Positions 18,188 to 26,701 of a stretch of DNA of 64,000 nucleotides are shown here, piece by piece. The translations under genes were made by a program, and so were the position numbers. Below the pieces are notes generated by a model. That model saw nothing but the letters and a program-made list of their open reading frames with translations. It was not told the origin of the DNA and did no database searches. Source of the DNA: Runella aurantiaca. GTDB lineage: Bacteria; Bacteroidota; Bacteroidia; Cytophagales; Spirosomataceae. How positions within the stretch are numbered: the first letter of the stretch is position 1; the number at the start of each line of letters is the position of its first letter. The stretch spans positions 62,001-126,000 of the forward strand of contig NZ_QPIW01000008.1 in NCBI RefSeq assembly GCF_003339505.1. Reading direction: 5' to 3'.

Positions 18188-19429
18188 ATGAAAAAATTTA
18201 ATTTACTTGTTTTATGTTTGTTTGCAACCTTTTTGGCTTTTCCTAAGGGAAATGCAGGTGGAAAAACAGATGGTAAAAAAGAAGAAAGTAAATCAGAAGC
18301 TAAAGTAGAAACCAAAACAGAAGGAGAAGAAGAGAAGAAAGGCACTTTTACTTTTTCGGGTTATATTGATTCTTACTACATCGGCAATTTCAACAAGCCA
18401 GCTTCACGTTCAAACTTGGGTGCGTATTATGCCCGGGCATTTGATCAAAAATCAGGGCAGTTCTCTTTGGGTTTGGTGCAAACCAAAATGCAATACAGCA
18501 ACGACAAGTCGGATGTGGTGGTAGATTTGGCATTTGGACCAAACGCTGACCTCGGAAACTACGGTAACGTACTGGGCGCGTTGGGTAGCAACACAAACAC
18601 GGCTTTAGCCATTAAGCAAGCTTACTTTAACTGGAAAGCTTCAAGCAAGTTTACGCTCACGGCGGGTCAGTTTGGTACCCACATCGGTTATGAAGTAATT
18701 GATGCGCCCGTTAACTTCAACTATTCATTGTCAAACCTTTTCAATAACGGTCCATTCTACCACATTGGAGTAAAAGCCAACTATGCTTTTTCTGATAAAG
18801 TATCGTTGATGTTGGGTCTTGTCAACAACGTTGATAACTTGAATGATAATAACCGCAAAAAAGGCCTTATCTCTCAATTGTTTATCAACCCTGCCAAAGG
18901 CTGGAACGTATATCTTAACTTTATCAACAGCAACGAAGCCAGCCCTGATGCCAACGGAAACACCCCTGATGCGCACTACAGAGTGTTGGATTTGACCACT
19001 TCTTATCAGGCTACTGATAAACTTTTGGTTGGATTGAATGCTGCTTACGGTTCACAAAAAGGTGATTATCAAGGCGCAGGTGGCCCAACCACAGCCCAAA
19101 CTTGGGGTGGTGCGGCTGGTTACTTCAACGTTGCGGCCAGTGATGTATTCAGCATCGGAGCGCGTTACGAATATTTTGACAACAGCAGCGGTGTTCGTGC
19201 CCTGCTTAACAAAAAAGGAGAAGGTACTTCCGTAAATTCATTGACTTTGACCGGCAACTTCACTTTGGCCGATGGTCACTTGCTCATCAAACCTGAGTTC
19301 CGTTTGGATGCTTACAAGAAAGTAAGCGGCACTAGCGAAACAAAAAATCAGCAGTTTGAAGATGAAAACGGTGATTTTACCAAGAGTTCACAATCAACCC
19401 TTGGATTGGCTTTCATCTATAAGTTTTAG
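18188..19429 (+). CDS. Outer-membrane porin, OmpL-like beta-barrel (BBP2)
   Basis: A 413-residue exported barrel protein. From the ATG at 18188 there is a clear signal peptide (KKFNLLVLCLFATFLAFP), then a 30-residue Lys/Glu-rich segment before the first strand (FTFSGYIDSYYIGNF). The rest is alternating amphipathic strands with ALAIKQAYFNWK and LTAGQFGTHIGYEV, ending in LGLAFIYKF with a terminal aromatic residue, the usual outer-membrane insertion signal. It precedes the ammonium transporter by 114 bp; together they probably carry ammonium or small nitrogen compounds across both membranes. Confidence 0.88.
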   Translation: MKKFNLLVLCLFATFLAFPKGNAGGKTDGKKEESKSEAKVETKTEGEEEKKGTFTFSGYIDSYYIGNFNKPASRSNLGAYYARAFDQKSGQFSLGLVQTKMQYSNDKSDVVVDLAFGPNADLGNYGNVLGALGSNTNTALAIKQAYFNWKASSKFTLTAGQFGTHIGYEVIDAPVNFNYSLSNLFNNGPFYHIGVKANYAFSDKVSLMLGLVNNVDNLNDNNRKKGLISQLFINPAKGWNVYLNFINSNEASPDANGNTPDAHYRVLDLTTSYQATDKLLVGLNAAYGSQKGDYQGAGGPTTAQTWGGAAGYFNVAASDVFSIGARYEYFDNSSGVRALLNKKGEGTSVNSLTLTGNFTLADGHLLIKPEFRLDAYKKVSGTSETKNQQFEDENGDFTKSSQSTLGLAFIYKF

Positions 19430-19450
19430 TACACTCGGTAAACCGTAACA

Positions 19451-19489
19451 GGTAGTCAGTATAGATTGTCCGTCAATCTGCTGACTACC
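19451..19489 (+). repeat. Intercistronic hairpin between porin and amt
   Basis: GGTAGTCAG (19451-19459) pairs with CTGACTACC (19481-19489), and GATTG (19464-19468) pairs with CAATC (19474-19478) inside it. There is no T-run, so it is more likely an mRNA stabiliser or partial attenuator that lets porin exceed transporter expression. Confidence 0.55.
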
Positions 19490-19543
19490 CGCTACCAATT
19501 CCTACTTAATAAAACGTACAACCAAAACCAGTCAAGTAACTTT

Positions 19544-20866
19544 ATGAAAAAGTACATCCCACTCGTAATTTTGTTGGGCGTGAGCCTTTTGGGGATTCTG
19601 ATGCCTGCCATCCCTACCCAAATTGTGACCGAAGGTCTCAACTCAGGTGACATCGCCTGGATGCTCGTTGCCACGGCGTTCGTTCTCCTAATGACTCCCG
19701 GCTTAGCGTATTTCTACGGAGGTATGGTAAACCACAAAAACGTGATTTCGACCATGTTGCAGAGCTTTATTGCCATGGGCGTAATCAGTATTGTTTGGGT
19801 AGTTGTTGGTTTTAGCCTTGCATTCGGTGATTCAATCGGAGGTTGGGTTGGAAATCCGCTGACATTCTTTATGTTCAAAGGTGTATTGGATGGCAAGCCT
19901 TGGTCATTGGCTCCTACCATTCCATTGGCATTGTTTGCATTTTTCCAGTTGAAATTCGCCGTTATTACTCCTGCGCTCGTTACGGGTTCATTGGCTGAGC
20001 GTATCAAGTTTCGTTCTTACATCCTTTTCATGGTGCTTTTTAGTATTTTCGTTTATGCACCTTTGGCGCACTGGACTTGGCACCCTGATGGTTTCCTTTT
20101 CAAATTAGGCGTATTAGATTTTGCGGGTGGTACGGTTGTTCACATGTCGGCTGGTTGGGCTGCTTTGGCGGGTGCTTTGTACTTGAAGCGTCGTCGTTCA
20201 CACGTAGAAGCTAATTTCTTACCTCCAGCCAATATTCCTTATGTATTGTTAGGTACAGGTTTGCTTTGGTTCGGATGGTTTGGTTTCAACGCTGGTTCAG
20301 CGGTAGGGTCGGGTCCATTGGCCGTTTCAGCATTGGCTGCTACCAATACTGCTGCTGCTGCTGCTGGTTTGGCTTGGGTTCTTTTTGATACTGCCAAAGG
20401 CAAAAAACCTTCTGCGTTAGGATTTTCAATTGGTGCGGTAGTAGGTCTGGTGGCTATTACACCTGCTTGCGGTTTCGTAACCATTCCTCAGTCTATCTTT
20501 ATCGGTGCTATTTCTTCAATGGTATCAAACTATTTGGCACACCTTCGTACCAAAACTACCTTGGATGACACGCTTGACGTATTCCCATGCCACGGTGTAG
20601 GCGGTATGATGGGTATGTTGATGACGGGTATTTTTGCTTCTAAGGGTGTAAACTCGGCCGTTGTTGATGAAGGTTTGGCGTATGGCACGTTTACGTTGTT
20701 CAAAAATCACTTGATCGCTTTGGTATTGGTTTCCGTCTTTGCGTTCGTGATGTCGTACATCATCCTGAAAGTTACTGACCTTATTGAGCCGCTTCGCGTA
20801 TCTGAAGAAGACGAAAAAGTTGGTTTGGATATCAGCCAGCACGATGAGTTTTTAGTTGAAGCTTAG
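19544..20866 (+). CDS. amt: Ammonium transporter
   Basis: A 440-residue Amt/MEP/Rh-family inner-membrane channel with an N-terminal hydrophobic segment and eleven further helices. Family hallmarks are AWMLVATAFVLLMTPGLAYFYGGMV, DFAGGTVVHMSAGWAALAGA (first pore histidine), WFGWFGFNAGSA and DVFPCHGVGGMMGMLMTG (second pore histidine). The ATG at 19544 gives the normal N-terminus; an earlier in-frame ATG at 19466 lies in the intercistronic hairpin. No PII (GlnK) gene follows, unlike many bacterial amt loci. Tandem hairpins close the unit. Confidence 0.96.
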   Translation: MKKYIPLVILLGVSLLGILMPAIPTQIVTEGLNSGDIAWMLVATAFVLLMTPGLAYFYGGMVNHKNVISTMLQSFIAMGVISIVWVVVGFSLAFGDSIGGWVGNPLTFFMFKGVLDGKPWSLAPTIPLALFAFFQLKFAVITPALVTGSLAERIKFRSYILFMVLFSIFVYAPLAHWTWHPDGFLFKLGVLDFAGGTVVHMSAGWAALAGALYLKRRRSHVEANFLPPANIPYVLLGTGLLWFGWFGFNAGSAVGSGPLAVSALAATNTAAAAAGLAWVLFDTAKGKKPSALGFSIGAVVGLVAITPACGFVTIPQSIFIGAISSMVSNYLAHLRTKTTLDDTLDVFPCHGVGGMMGMLMTGIFASKGVNSAVVDEGLAYGTFTLFKNHLIALVLVSVFAFVMSYIILKVTDLIEPLRVSEEDEKVGLDISQHDEFLVEA

Positions 20867-20926
20867 TAATTCTCGCGGTTCATATCATTTAAAAATGATA
20901 CCGAACTGGAGATGAATAAATATACC

Positions 20927-21014
20927 AACAAGACCACAGAGGGTTAGCCCTATTGACTGTGGTTTTGTTGTACTCGTTGAAGCTATCGGCTCTGCTGGTA
21001 GCTTCATTTTTTTT
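20927..21014 (+). terminator. Tandem terminators after amt
   Basis: The first hairpin pairs AACAAGACCACAG (20927-20939) with CTGTGGTTTTGTT (20957-20969), one G.T wobble. The second pairs GAAGCTA (20979-20985) with TAGCTTC (20999-21005) and is followed by A and eight T. Together they end the porin-amt unit. Confidence 0.75.
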
Positions 21015-21278
21015 GCTTAAAAGCTGAAATTTTGTTCTTAAAAGCTTTCTGGCACTCTTCTTTTCTTTTTTGGTATAACATTTTTTTTATCCTTATCGGG
21101 TGAAAAAAAATGGGCTTTTTGGGTGGTATTTTTCCCATTGGTTCGTTTGGCATTCCAAAAGGTTCATCTTCCTACATTCTTTTCTGAATTGGCCTAAATA
21201 TTGATTTCTGAGAAAACAACAACGAACTGAAATTTTGGCGTCGTTCTTAAATAATCTCTCAAACAAATTCAATTATCT
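21015..21278 (+). promoter_or_regulatory. Leader of the large surface protein, with 21-bp spaced direct repeats
   Basis: CTTAAAAGCT occurs at 21016-21025 and again at 21037-21046, exactly 21 bp apart (two helical turns), as tandem regulator sites often are. The rest of this 260-base stretch is T-rich, with no exact TAnnTTTG box. It probably holds the promoter and control sites for the gene at 21279. The role of the repeats is inference from spacing. Confidence 0.4.
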
Positions 21279-23633
21279 ATGGTCACGTTTTACAAAAACT
21301 CGCGCTTTGTAGTCATGCTGGCAGGATTGCTGCTTGCTGTCTCAACGTTGTTTGCTCAACAGCAAACCCTCGAAAACAACCAAATTTGTATGGACCCCAT
21401 TGTTGGTAGTGGGGCGTTTATCAATGCTGGCAACACAGGCTTGTGCGTTGGTTGTACTGCAGCAGATGGAGCCAACATCATTGATGGCAACTTAACCAAC
21501 TTTGCTACGTTAACCACAGGCATTAGCTTGCTAGGCTCTGGTTCGGCAGTTTCGGTCAAAGATTCTCTCCAGTATTATCCTGCAGGTAATACGGTTGGTT
21601 TTGTGGTGGGAAGTGGCAGTACCCTTTTGGGCGTAAATCTCCTCAACAACATCCAAATCAGAACCTACCGCAACGGAACCCTCGTAGAAACGGCTACGTT
21701 CAACAGCGGTTCTGGACTTTTAAGGGCAACGGCCTTAGGAGGAACCACGGGGAGACAAATCTTGAGCTTTACAACAACTGGGGACTTTGATGAAGTTCAA
21801 CTTTTTGCAGCGAGCGGCCTTTTAGGTTTACTTTCTTCTTTGGATGTATACTACGCATTTGAAGGTCCAGCTTCTTGTCCCCTAGACTGTGTCAATGCAT
21901 TGGTAGGCGCTGACGCTTCTGGCACAACTACTGGTTCTTCGGGAGTATGTCTTGGCGGAGGTGTATCAAGTCCTGGCAACGCCATTGATGCTGATACCAC
22001 AAATGCCGCCCAGATTAGTACTATTATTGGTGTGGCTTGTTCACGTTATTTGCAAGTAGCATTAGCTAGTACTATCGCCGCTGGCCCTGGAGATGTGTAT
22101 GCTGGTTTTGTGGTACAACAAGGGGCAGGCCTTTTGGATGCCAATGTATTGGGTGCTATTACCATCACCACGTATTTGGGTGGTTCGGGTCCACTTCAGA
22201 CTATTTCAGGTGGGTCTTTACTTACGGCTTCTTTATTGGGTGGTACGCGTGTACAACTTGGCTTTAAAGTAACGCAGCCATTTGACAGAATCAGAATTAC
22301 CGCTGGCGGCTTAGCATCGGTAGCCTATGACCTGAATGTTTACTATGCCTTTACAAAAACAGACAGCGATGCTGATGGTATGTTGGATTGTATGGACAAA
22401 TGCGCAGGAAATGACTTGCTAGACACCGACGGCGACGGTATTCCTAACTTCTGCGACGAAAACATGGCTGATTTGAACGTGTTAAAAACCGTAAACAACG
22501 ACAGTGTAGCCGCAGGTACTGATGTTACATTTAGCGTAACGGTAAATCGCCAAGCGGATGCAACGGGATTTGAAGCACCTACTGGCTTAAAAATCAAAGA
22601 TTTACTTCCGGTGGGCCTTACCTACGTAAGCCATACGGCTCCAACGGGAACTTTTTATGACCCAATCACTGGAATTTGGAATGTGGGTAGTGCATTGAGC
22701 GGAGCTACAACGAGCCTTGTGTTGAGCATTACGGCGAGTGCGGATTCAAGCGGTGTATTATCTAATATTGCAGAAGTACTTTCGGTCAATGAAGGTGACC
22801 CAGATTCAACCCCAGGCAACGGCACTGCTGGTGCTGGAGACGACGACATCGCGAGTGCCTGCGTATCTGTACCTGTCTTTTTGTGCCCTGGTTCGTCCAT
22901 TTCATTGTCGGCACCATCAGGTTCTACTGCTTATCAGTGGTATCGTAATGGTACTTTGATTGGCGGAGCTACTGATTCTACTTATGTTGTTACAGAGTCT
23001 GGTAGCTATACTTTCACCAGCTCATCGGTTGGAGTATGTGTTTCGGGTAACTGTTGCCCAGTGGTTGTTATTTACAGAACATTGGTGGCCAATGCAGGGG
23101 CAGATCCCGCTCCAGTTTGCGAAGGCACTGCTGTAGAGTTGACTGGTACAGGTGCGGGTGTAGGAGGTACTTACCTTTGGAGCACAGGAGCAACTACGGC
23201 TACTATCTCAGTAACCCCAACGACTACCACCACTTACTACCTGACCGTTACTTCGGTTGATGGATGCGTGGATACCGATACCGTAGTGGTGACTGTAAAT
23301 CCAAAACCTTTGCTTGGTTCAGTAATCGCATTGTGTAACAACGCAGGTACAACTGACAATCCTACTGACGATACCTTCACCTTTACGATTAACCCCGAAG
23401 GTGGTAGCAATACAACGTATACTGTTAGCGGAGCTGTGTCAGCTGGTCCGTTCAACTACGGCACGCCTCAAGTTTTCGGACCTTTCCTTGCTAGCTCAGG
23501 TAACAAAGTAATTACCGTTACCGATGCAAATACATGCTCGACAACAGTAACGGTGGTAGCGCCAGTAGGTGGCTGTTCAAACTGTCCTCCAACGCCAGTC
23601 TGCGTACCTGTAACGGTGAAAAAGCTTCAATAG
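21279..23633 (+). CDS. Large secreted surface protein with TSP3, DUF11 and Ig/PKD-like domains
   Basis: 784 residues with a signal peptide ending near LFAQ. Two tandem homologous beta domains (about 50-190 and 200-350) each end in a DVYYAF/NVYYAF strand. A thrombospondin-3-like calcium segment follows (about 362-395: DSDADGMLDCMDKC, then DTDGDGIPNFCDE). A DUF11 domain spans about 398-525, and Ig/PKD-like domains about 530-680 (AYQWYRNG; YLWSTGATT). The C-terminus ends in a Cys-Pro-rich stretch and VTVKKLQ, not a normal T9SS tail. It is probably a surface adhesin or matrix protein. Two AraC regulators lie downstream. The ligand is unknown. Confidence 0.8.
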   Translation: MVTFYKNSRFVVMLAGLLLAVSTLFAQQQTLENNQICMDPIVGSGAFINAGNTGLCVGCTAADGANIIDGNLTNFATLTTGISLLGSGSAVSVKDSLQYYPAGNTVGFVVGSGSTLLGVNLLNNIQIRTYRNGTLVETATFNSGSGLLRATALGGTTGRQILSFTTTGDFDEVQLFAASGLLGLLSSLDVYYAFEGPASCPLDCVNALVGADASGTTTGSSGVCLGGGVSSPGNAIDADTTNAAQISTIIGVACSRYLQVALASTIAAGPGDVYAGFVVQQGAGLLDANVLGAITITTYLGGSGPLQTISGGSLLTASLLGGTRVQLGFKVTQPFDRIRITAGGLASVAYDLNVYYAFTKTDSDADGMLDCMDKCAGNDLLDTDGDGIPNFCDENMADLNVLKTVNNDSVAAGTDVTFSVTVNRQADATGFEAPTGLKIKDLLPVGLTYVSHTAPTGTFYDPITGIWNVGSALSGATTSLVLSITASADSSGVLSNIAEVLSVNEGDPDSTPGNGTAGAGDDDIASACVSVPVFLCPGSSISLSAPSGSTAYQWYRNGTLIGGATDSTYVVTESGSYTFTSSSVGVCVSGNCCPVVVIYRTLVANAGADPAPVCEGTAVELTGTGAGVGGTYLWSTGATTATISVTPTTTTTYYLTVTSVDGCVDTDTVVVTVNPKPLLGSVIALCNNAGTTDNPTDDTFTFTINPEGGSNTTYTVSGAVSAGPFNYGTPQVFGPFLASSGNKVITVTDANTCSTTVTVVAPVGGCSNCPPTPVCVPVTVKKLQ

Positions 23634-23690
23634 CTTAAAAAAAAGCTGTTTGATACAACAAGAACAGCACTATTTACTTTCTAAGTACGA

Positions 23691-23724
23691 AATAGCCTTC
23701 TATCCCAAGAAGGCTATTTTTTTT
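23691..23724 (+). terminator. Rho-independent terminator
   Basis: AATAGCCTTCT (23691-23701) and AGAAGGCTATT (23708-23718) form a perfect 11-bp stem with a six-base loop followed by a T-run. It ends the large surface-protein transcript. Confidence 0.9.
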
Positions 23725-23826
23725 ATACCAATAAAATTATTTTATTTGTAATATAATCCATAAGTCAGTGTTCACTCGTATATAATGTCGAGCATTGTTT
23801 TGTTTCTAACATAATCATCCCTACTG

Positions 23827-24981
23827 ATGATTTACAGTCTACATTTTTTTGCCATTTTTATTAGCCTAATTTGTATGTGCCTGTGTATCAGGGCAAACAC
23901 GGGTGTTCATTTGCGTTATTTGGGCGGCTTGTTTTTACTTGTTTCAATCACTGAATTTTTACAGTTTGTTGTTCCAAGACAACTTGAGGCGTCGTCATTT
24001 TTATTGGTTGTTCCTGACACCATGCGGTTAGTCATTCCGGTGGCGGTGGTTGGGTATGTTCGGGCGTCGCTCGGATTCCAGAACCATCTTTATTCTAAGT
24101 GGCTTTTGATTCCTGCGTTTTTACATTTAAAGGTGTTTTCTTATTTATACGCAGCGGGTGAGGTATCGGTTTCCGATTTTAGCGATGGGGCATTTCAGAT
24201 GAGTGCTTCGGTGGCAGTGGGACTTTTTAGCGCCTTTCTTGGGTTATTTCTTTTTCAATTTTTGTCGAAAAAATATGCCCGTTTGTCTCATTCCGTGAAC
24301 CCAACCACTTCAATATGGTTGAAAAGTGTTGTAGGGTTCTTATTATTTCAATCCGTAATGGTACTTTCAGGGGTGGGAATTCGGTATTTTTGGGGAGAGA
24401 CATCAGCGCAGTTTAAGATTTATGAATTGTTTGGGCAAATTAGCCTTCTTATTTGGTGTTTAGGCATGATTTTTTTGATGATAAAATCACCTTTTGTGCT
24501 TGAAGAGTTTGTACCCAAAGTGCACGTATCTTATTGGGAGGAGCATACGGTTAGCCCTGAAACGAGAATAGAAAACCAGAACCATAACGAGCAAATTTCC
24601 TCTAAAAAGGAAATGCCGGCGGATATAAGAATAAAATATGTTGAAAAAATTCGGGAAGAGCTGGAGCTAAACGAGTTGTTTCTTGATTCTAAGCTGACTC
24701 TTGGCAGTTTAGCGAAGAAAATAAACATTAGTCCTCATCAACTTTCTTATATCATCAACAGTGAGTGGAAGATGAATTTCAATGAATTTGTTAATTCATA
24801 TAGAATAAACAAAGCGCAAACGCTCTTAAAAGATATAGACTATCAAAGTGCTACCATCTTTGCCATTGGAATAGACTCTGGGTTTAATTCTGAATCATCC
24901 TTCTATACAGCATTCAAAAAAGCGACGGGACATTCTCCAAAACGATACAGAGAAGCATTAAAATTGACTTCAGAATTATAA
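23827..24981 (+). CDS. Membrane-anchored AraC family transcriptional regulator
   Basis: 384 residues. The first 230 hold about seven hydrophobic helices (MIYSLHFFAIFISLICMCLC onward), then a charged linker, then a C-terminal AraC/XylS double HTH (about 285-380: LTLGSLAKKINISPHQLSYI, and GIDSGFNSESSFYTAFKKAT with the family PKRYRE end). The sensor is in the cytoplasmic membrane and the DNA-binding part is in the cytoplasm, so it probably responds to an envelope or external signal. It lies just after the large surface-protein gene and may control it. Confidence 0.9.
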   Translation: MIYSLHFFAIFISLICMCLCIRANTGVHLRYLGGLFLLVSITEFLQFVVPRQLEASSFLLVVPDTMRLVIPVAVVGYVRASLGFQNHLYSKWLLIPAFLHLKVFSYLYAAGEVSVSDFSDGAFQMSASVAVGLFSAFLGLFLFQFLSKKYARLSHSVNPTTSIWLKSVVGFLLFQSVMVLSGVGIRYFWGETSAQFKIYELFGQISLLIWCLGMIFLMIKSPFVLEEFVPKVHVSYWEEHTVSPETRIENQNHNEQISSKKEMPADIRIKYVEKIREELELNELFLDSKLTLGSLAKKINISPHQLSYIINSEWKMNFNEFVNSYRINKAQTLLKDIDYQSATIFAIGIDSGFNSESSFYTAFKKATGHSPKRYREALKLTSEL

Positions 24982-25096
24982 TTCAGGAGTGTTTTAGTGA
25001 AAAAAGAGCCTTTATTTGTTCGACATAATTTATCTGACTTGAACAATAGATAGGTTATACGATAAAATTGATTTATTAAATTCGTATTCCAATTTT

Positions 25097-26098
25097 ATGG
25101 AGATCAAATTAAGTCTTAAACCATCTAAACAGTGGATGGCACAAGTTGCCGAGCAGTTTGGCGTAGAGGCAGAATCTCCCACTGAATTTTACCATAAAGA
25201 CGGCAATTCGTTTTTTAAATTAGACGCCATGCTCTTTGATAGAGAGGTGTCGGTGTTACTTGGAGAGTTATGCTGGTATAAACCGCTTAATACACTAAAG
25301 GAGTCGCTTGGTACAAATGATTATTGGACCCTTACGTTTGTACAATCGGAGGATGCGCACACGCATTATTTGTTGGATGACAAAATGAGGCAGAAAACGC
25401 AGATGCAAAAATCAATGGTATTGTACAGTTCTAAAATGACGGTAGATACGCATTGGCCTGTGGGGAAACACTCCCGGTTTGTGGCAATCAGTTTTCATCG
25501 CGATTGGCTGTACGATAAACTTGGGATTAATGCTGTAGGTCAGGAAAGCTACTCGCCTTTTATCAAGCTGTTGACTTCTGAAGCAGGAGTTTATTTGCAG
25601 GGGGCTTCTTTTTTTGACCAGACGGTTACGCTGGACAAACTTTTTGATGACACAGCTTCATTTACCAGAAGACTCGTAGCTCAGGCTCAATGCTACAAAT
25701 TAATTGCCGATTTTATTGCTCAGGTAGGCCGTAATGAGTCTAATTTTCAGCAAAATAGAATCAACCAACATGATTTGAAGCAAATTGAAGAAATCGAAAG
25801 CCGCTACTTTACCGTTAACCAGTCGCTGCCAAGTCTGGAGTTTTTAGCGAGTCAGGCAAACATGAGTTTATCAAAATTTAAAAAATGTTTTAAGCAGGTG
25901 TATGGTTTGCCTCCGTATGAGTACCATCTTAATCAAAAATTGGAATTAGCTAAAAACCAACTTTTACAAAATAAATGGACGATTTCGGAGATTGCATCCA
26001 ATTTGGGATATACCAGCGCGGCCAACTTTGACAAAGCATTTAAGAAAAAGTTCATGGTGAGTCCAACAAAAATGTTAAAAAAAAATAATTCAATTTAA
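25097..26098 (+). CDS. AraC family transcriptional regulator
   Basis: 333 residues without membrane segments. The N-terminal 220 residues are a ligand-sensing region of no recognised type. The C-terminal AraC double HTH spans about 235-328 (SLEFLASQANMSLSKFKKCF, then ISEIASNLGYTSAANFDKAF and KKKFMVSPTKM). It resembles the PchR-like regulators that control iron or siderophore genes in the way the sensing half joins the HTH, but this is weak. It is 115 bp after the membrane-bound AraC gene on the same strand. Confidence 0.88.
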   Translation: MEIKLSLKPSKQWMAQVAEQFGVEAESPTEFYHKDGNSFFKLDAMLFDREVSVLLGELCWYKPLNTLKESLGTNDYWTLTFVQSEDAHTHYLLDDKMRQKTQMQKSMVLYSSKMTVDTHWPVGKHSRFVAISFHRDWLYDKLGINAVGQESYSPFIKLLTSEAGVYLQGASFFDQTVTLDKLFDDTASFTRRLVAQAQCYKLIADFIAQVGRNESNFQQNRINQHDLKQIEEIESRYFTVNQSLPSLEFLASQANMSLSKFKKCFKQVYGLPPYEYHLNQKLELAKNQLLQNKWTISEIASNLGYTSAANFDKAFKKKFMVSPTKMLKKNNSI

Positions 26099-26130
26099 TA
26101 TCCACTTCTTTCTACATTAACTAATATAAT

Positions 26131-26580
26131 ATGGTTTGGGTAATGATTCAAAGGTTCGAAGACCTTCAAGCTGATGAAAAAAATCTTCGCAGGCTTACAG
26201 GATTGAGAAAAAATGAGTTTAAGACGCTCTACAATCCTTTCCATGAAGTGTGGCAGTCTTATTTTTCGGAGTATACGTTTGACGGTAGCCCGCGTTTGCG
26301 GCGTCAAATTTCTACCCGAAAAAACAGCCTTTTTAGCGATACACAAGATGCATTGCTTTTTGTGCTGATTTATCTAAGAGGTGGTGTTCCTCAGGAACAA
26401 TTGGCGGCCAGTTTTGGCATGGACCAACCCAAGGTCAGCAAATATCTTTCGCTTACTCAACGGATATTGCTCAAGGCGATTGAAAAAAATCCGAGCATCA
26501 TTTCTCGACGCAAGCAAAAGAAATTGTGGGAGGCAATTGCGGCCAGAATGAACAACCAGGTAGCCGAGCCTGCCTACTGA
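26131..26580 (+). CDS. Stand-alone transposase-type HTH protein (HTH_Tnp_4-like)
   Basis: 149 residues. The middle (about 70-115) matches the helix-turn-helix at the start of IS5/ISL2-type DDE transposases: LLFVLIYLRGGVPQEQLAASFG, then MDQPKVSKYLSLTQRI. The preceding RLTGLRKNEFKTLY block is also typical. No DDE catalytic part follows: the frame closes properly and a strong terminator comes next. It is either a remnant of a transposase or a domain kept for DNA binding. An ATG at 26143 is an alternative start. No inverted repeats of an insertion sequence were found around it. Confidence 0.7.
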   Translation: MVWVMIQRFEDLQADEKNLRRLTGLRKNEFKTLYNPFHEVWQSYFSEYTFDGSPRLRRQISTRKNSLFSDTQDALLFVLIYLRGGVPQEQLAASFGMDQPKVSKYLSLTQRILLKAIEKNPSIISRRKQKKLWEAIAARMNNQVAEPAY

Positions 26581-26633
26581 TTGAGATAGCGCTCGTCTGA
26601 TTTAAGATTATTTAATAAACGCCGAACTTTGTT

Positions 26634-26682
26634 GCGCGATAGTGTTCAAGAATAGCTATTTTTGAACACTATCGCGCTTTTT
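26634..26682 (+). terminator. Strong terminator, 16-bp perfect stem
   Basis: GCGCGATAGTGTTCAA (26634-26649) is repeated in inverse at 26662-26677 with a 12-nt loop, followed by TTTTTG. It separates the regulator genes from serine dehydratase. Confidence 0.88.
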
Positions 26683-26701
26683 GTGCTAAAATAAACCGTT
26701 T

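Noticed and set aside
26131-26690. A complete insertion sequence
   Set aside because: No catalytic domain, no flanking inverted repeats or target duplication were seen.
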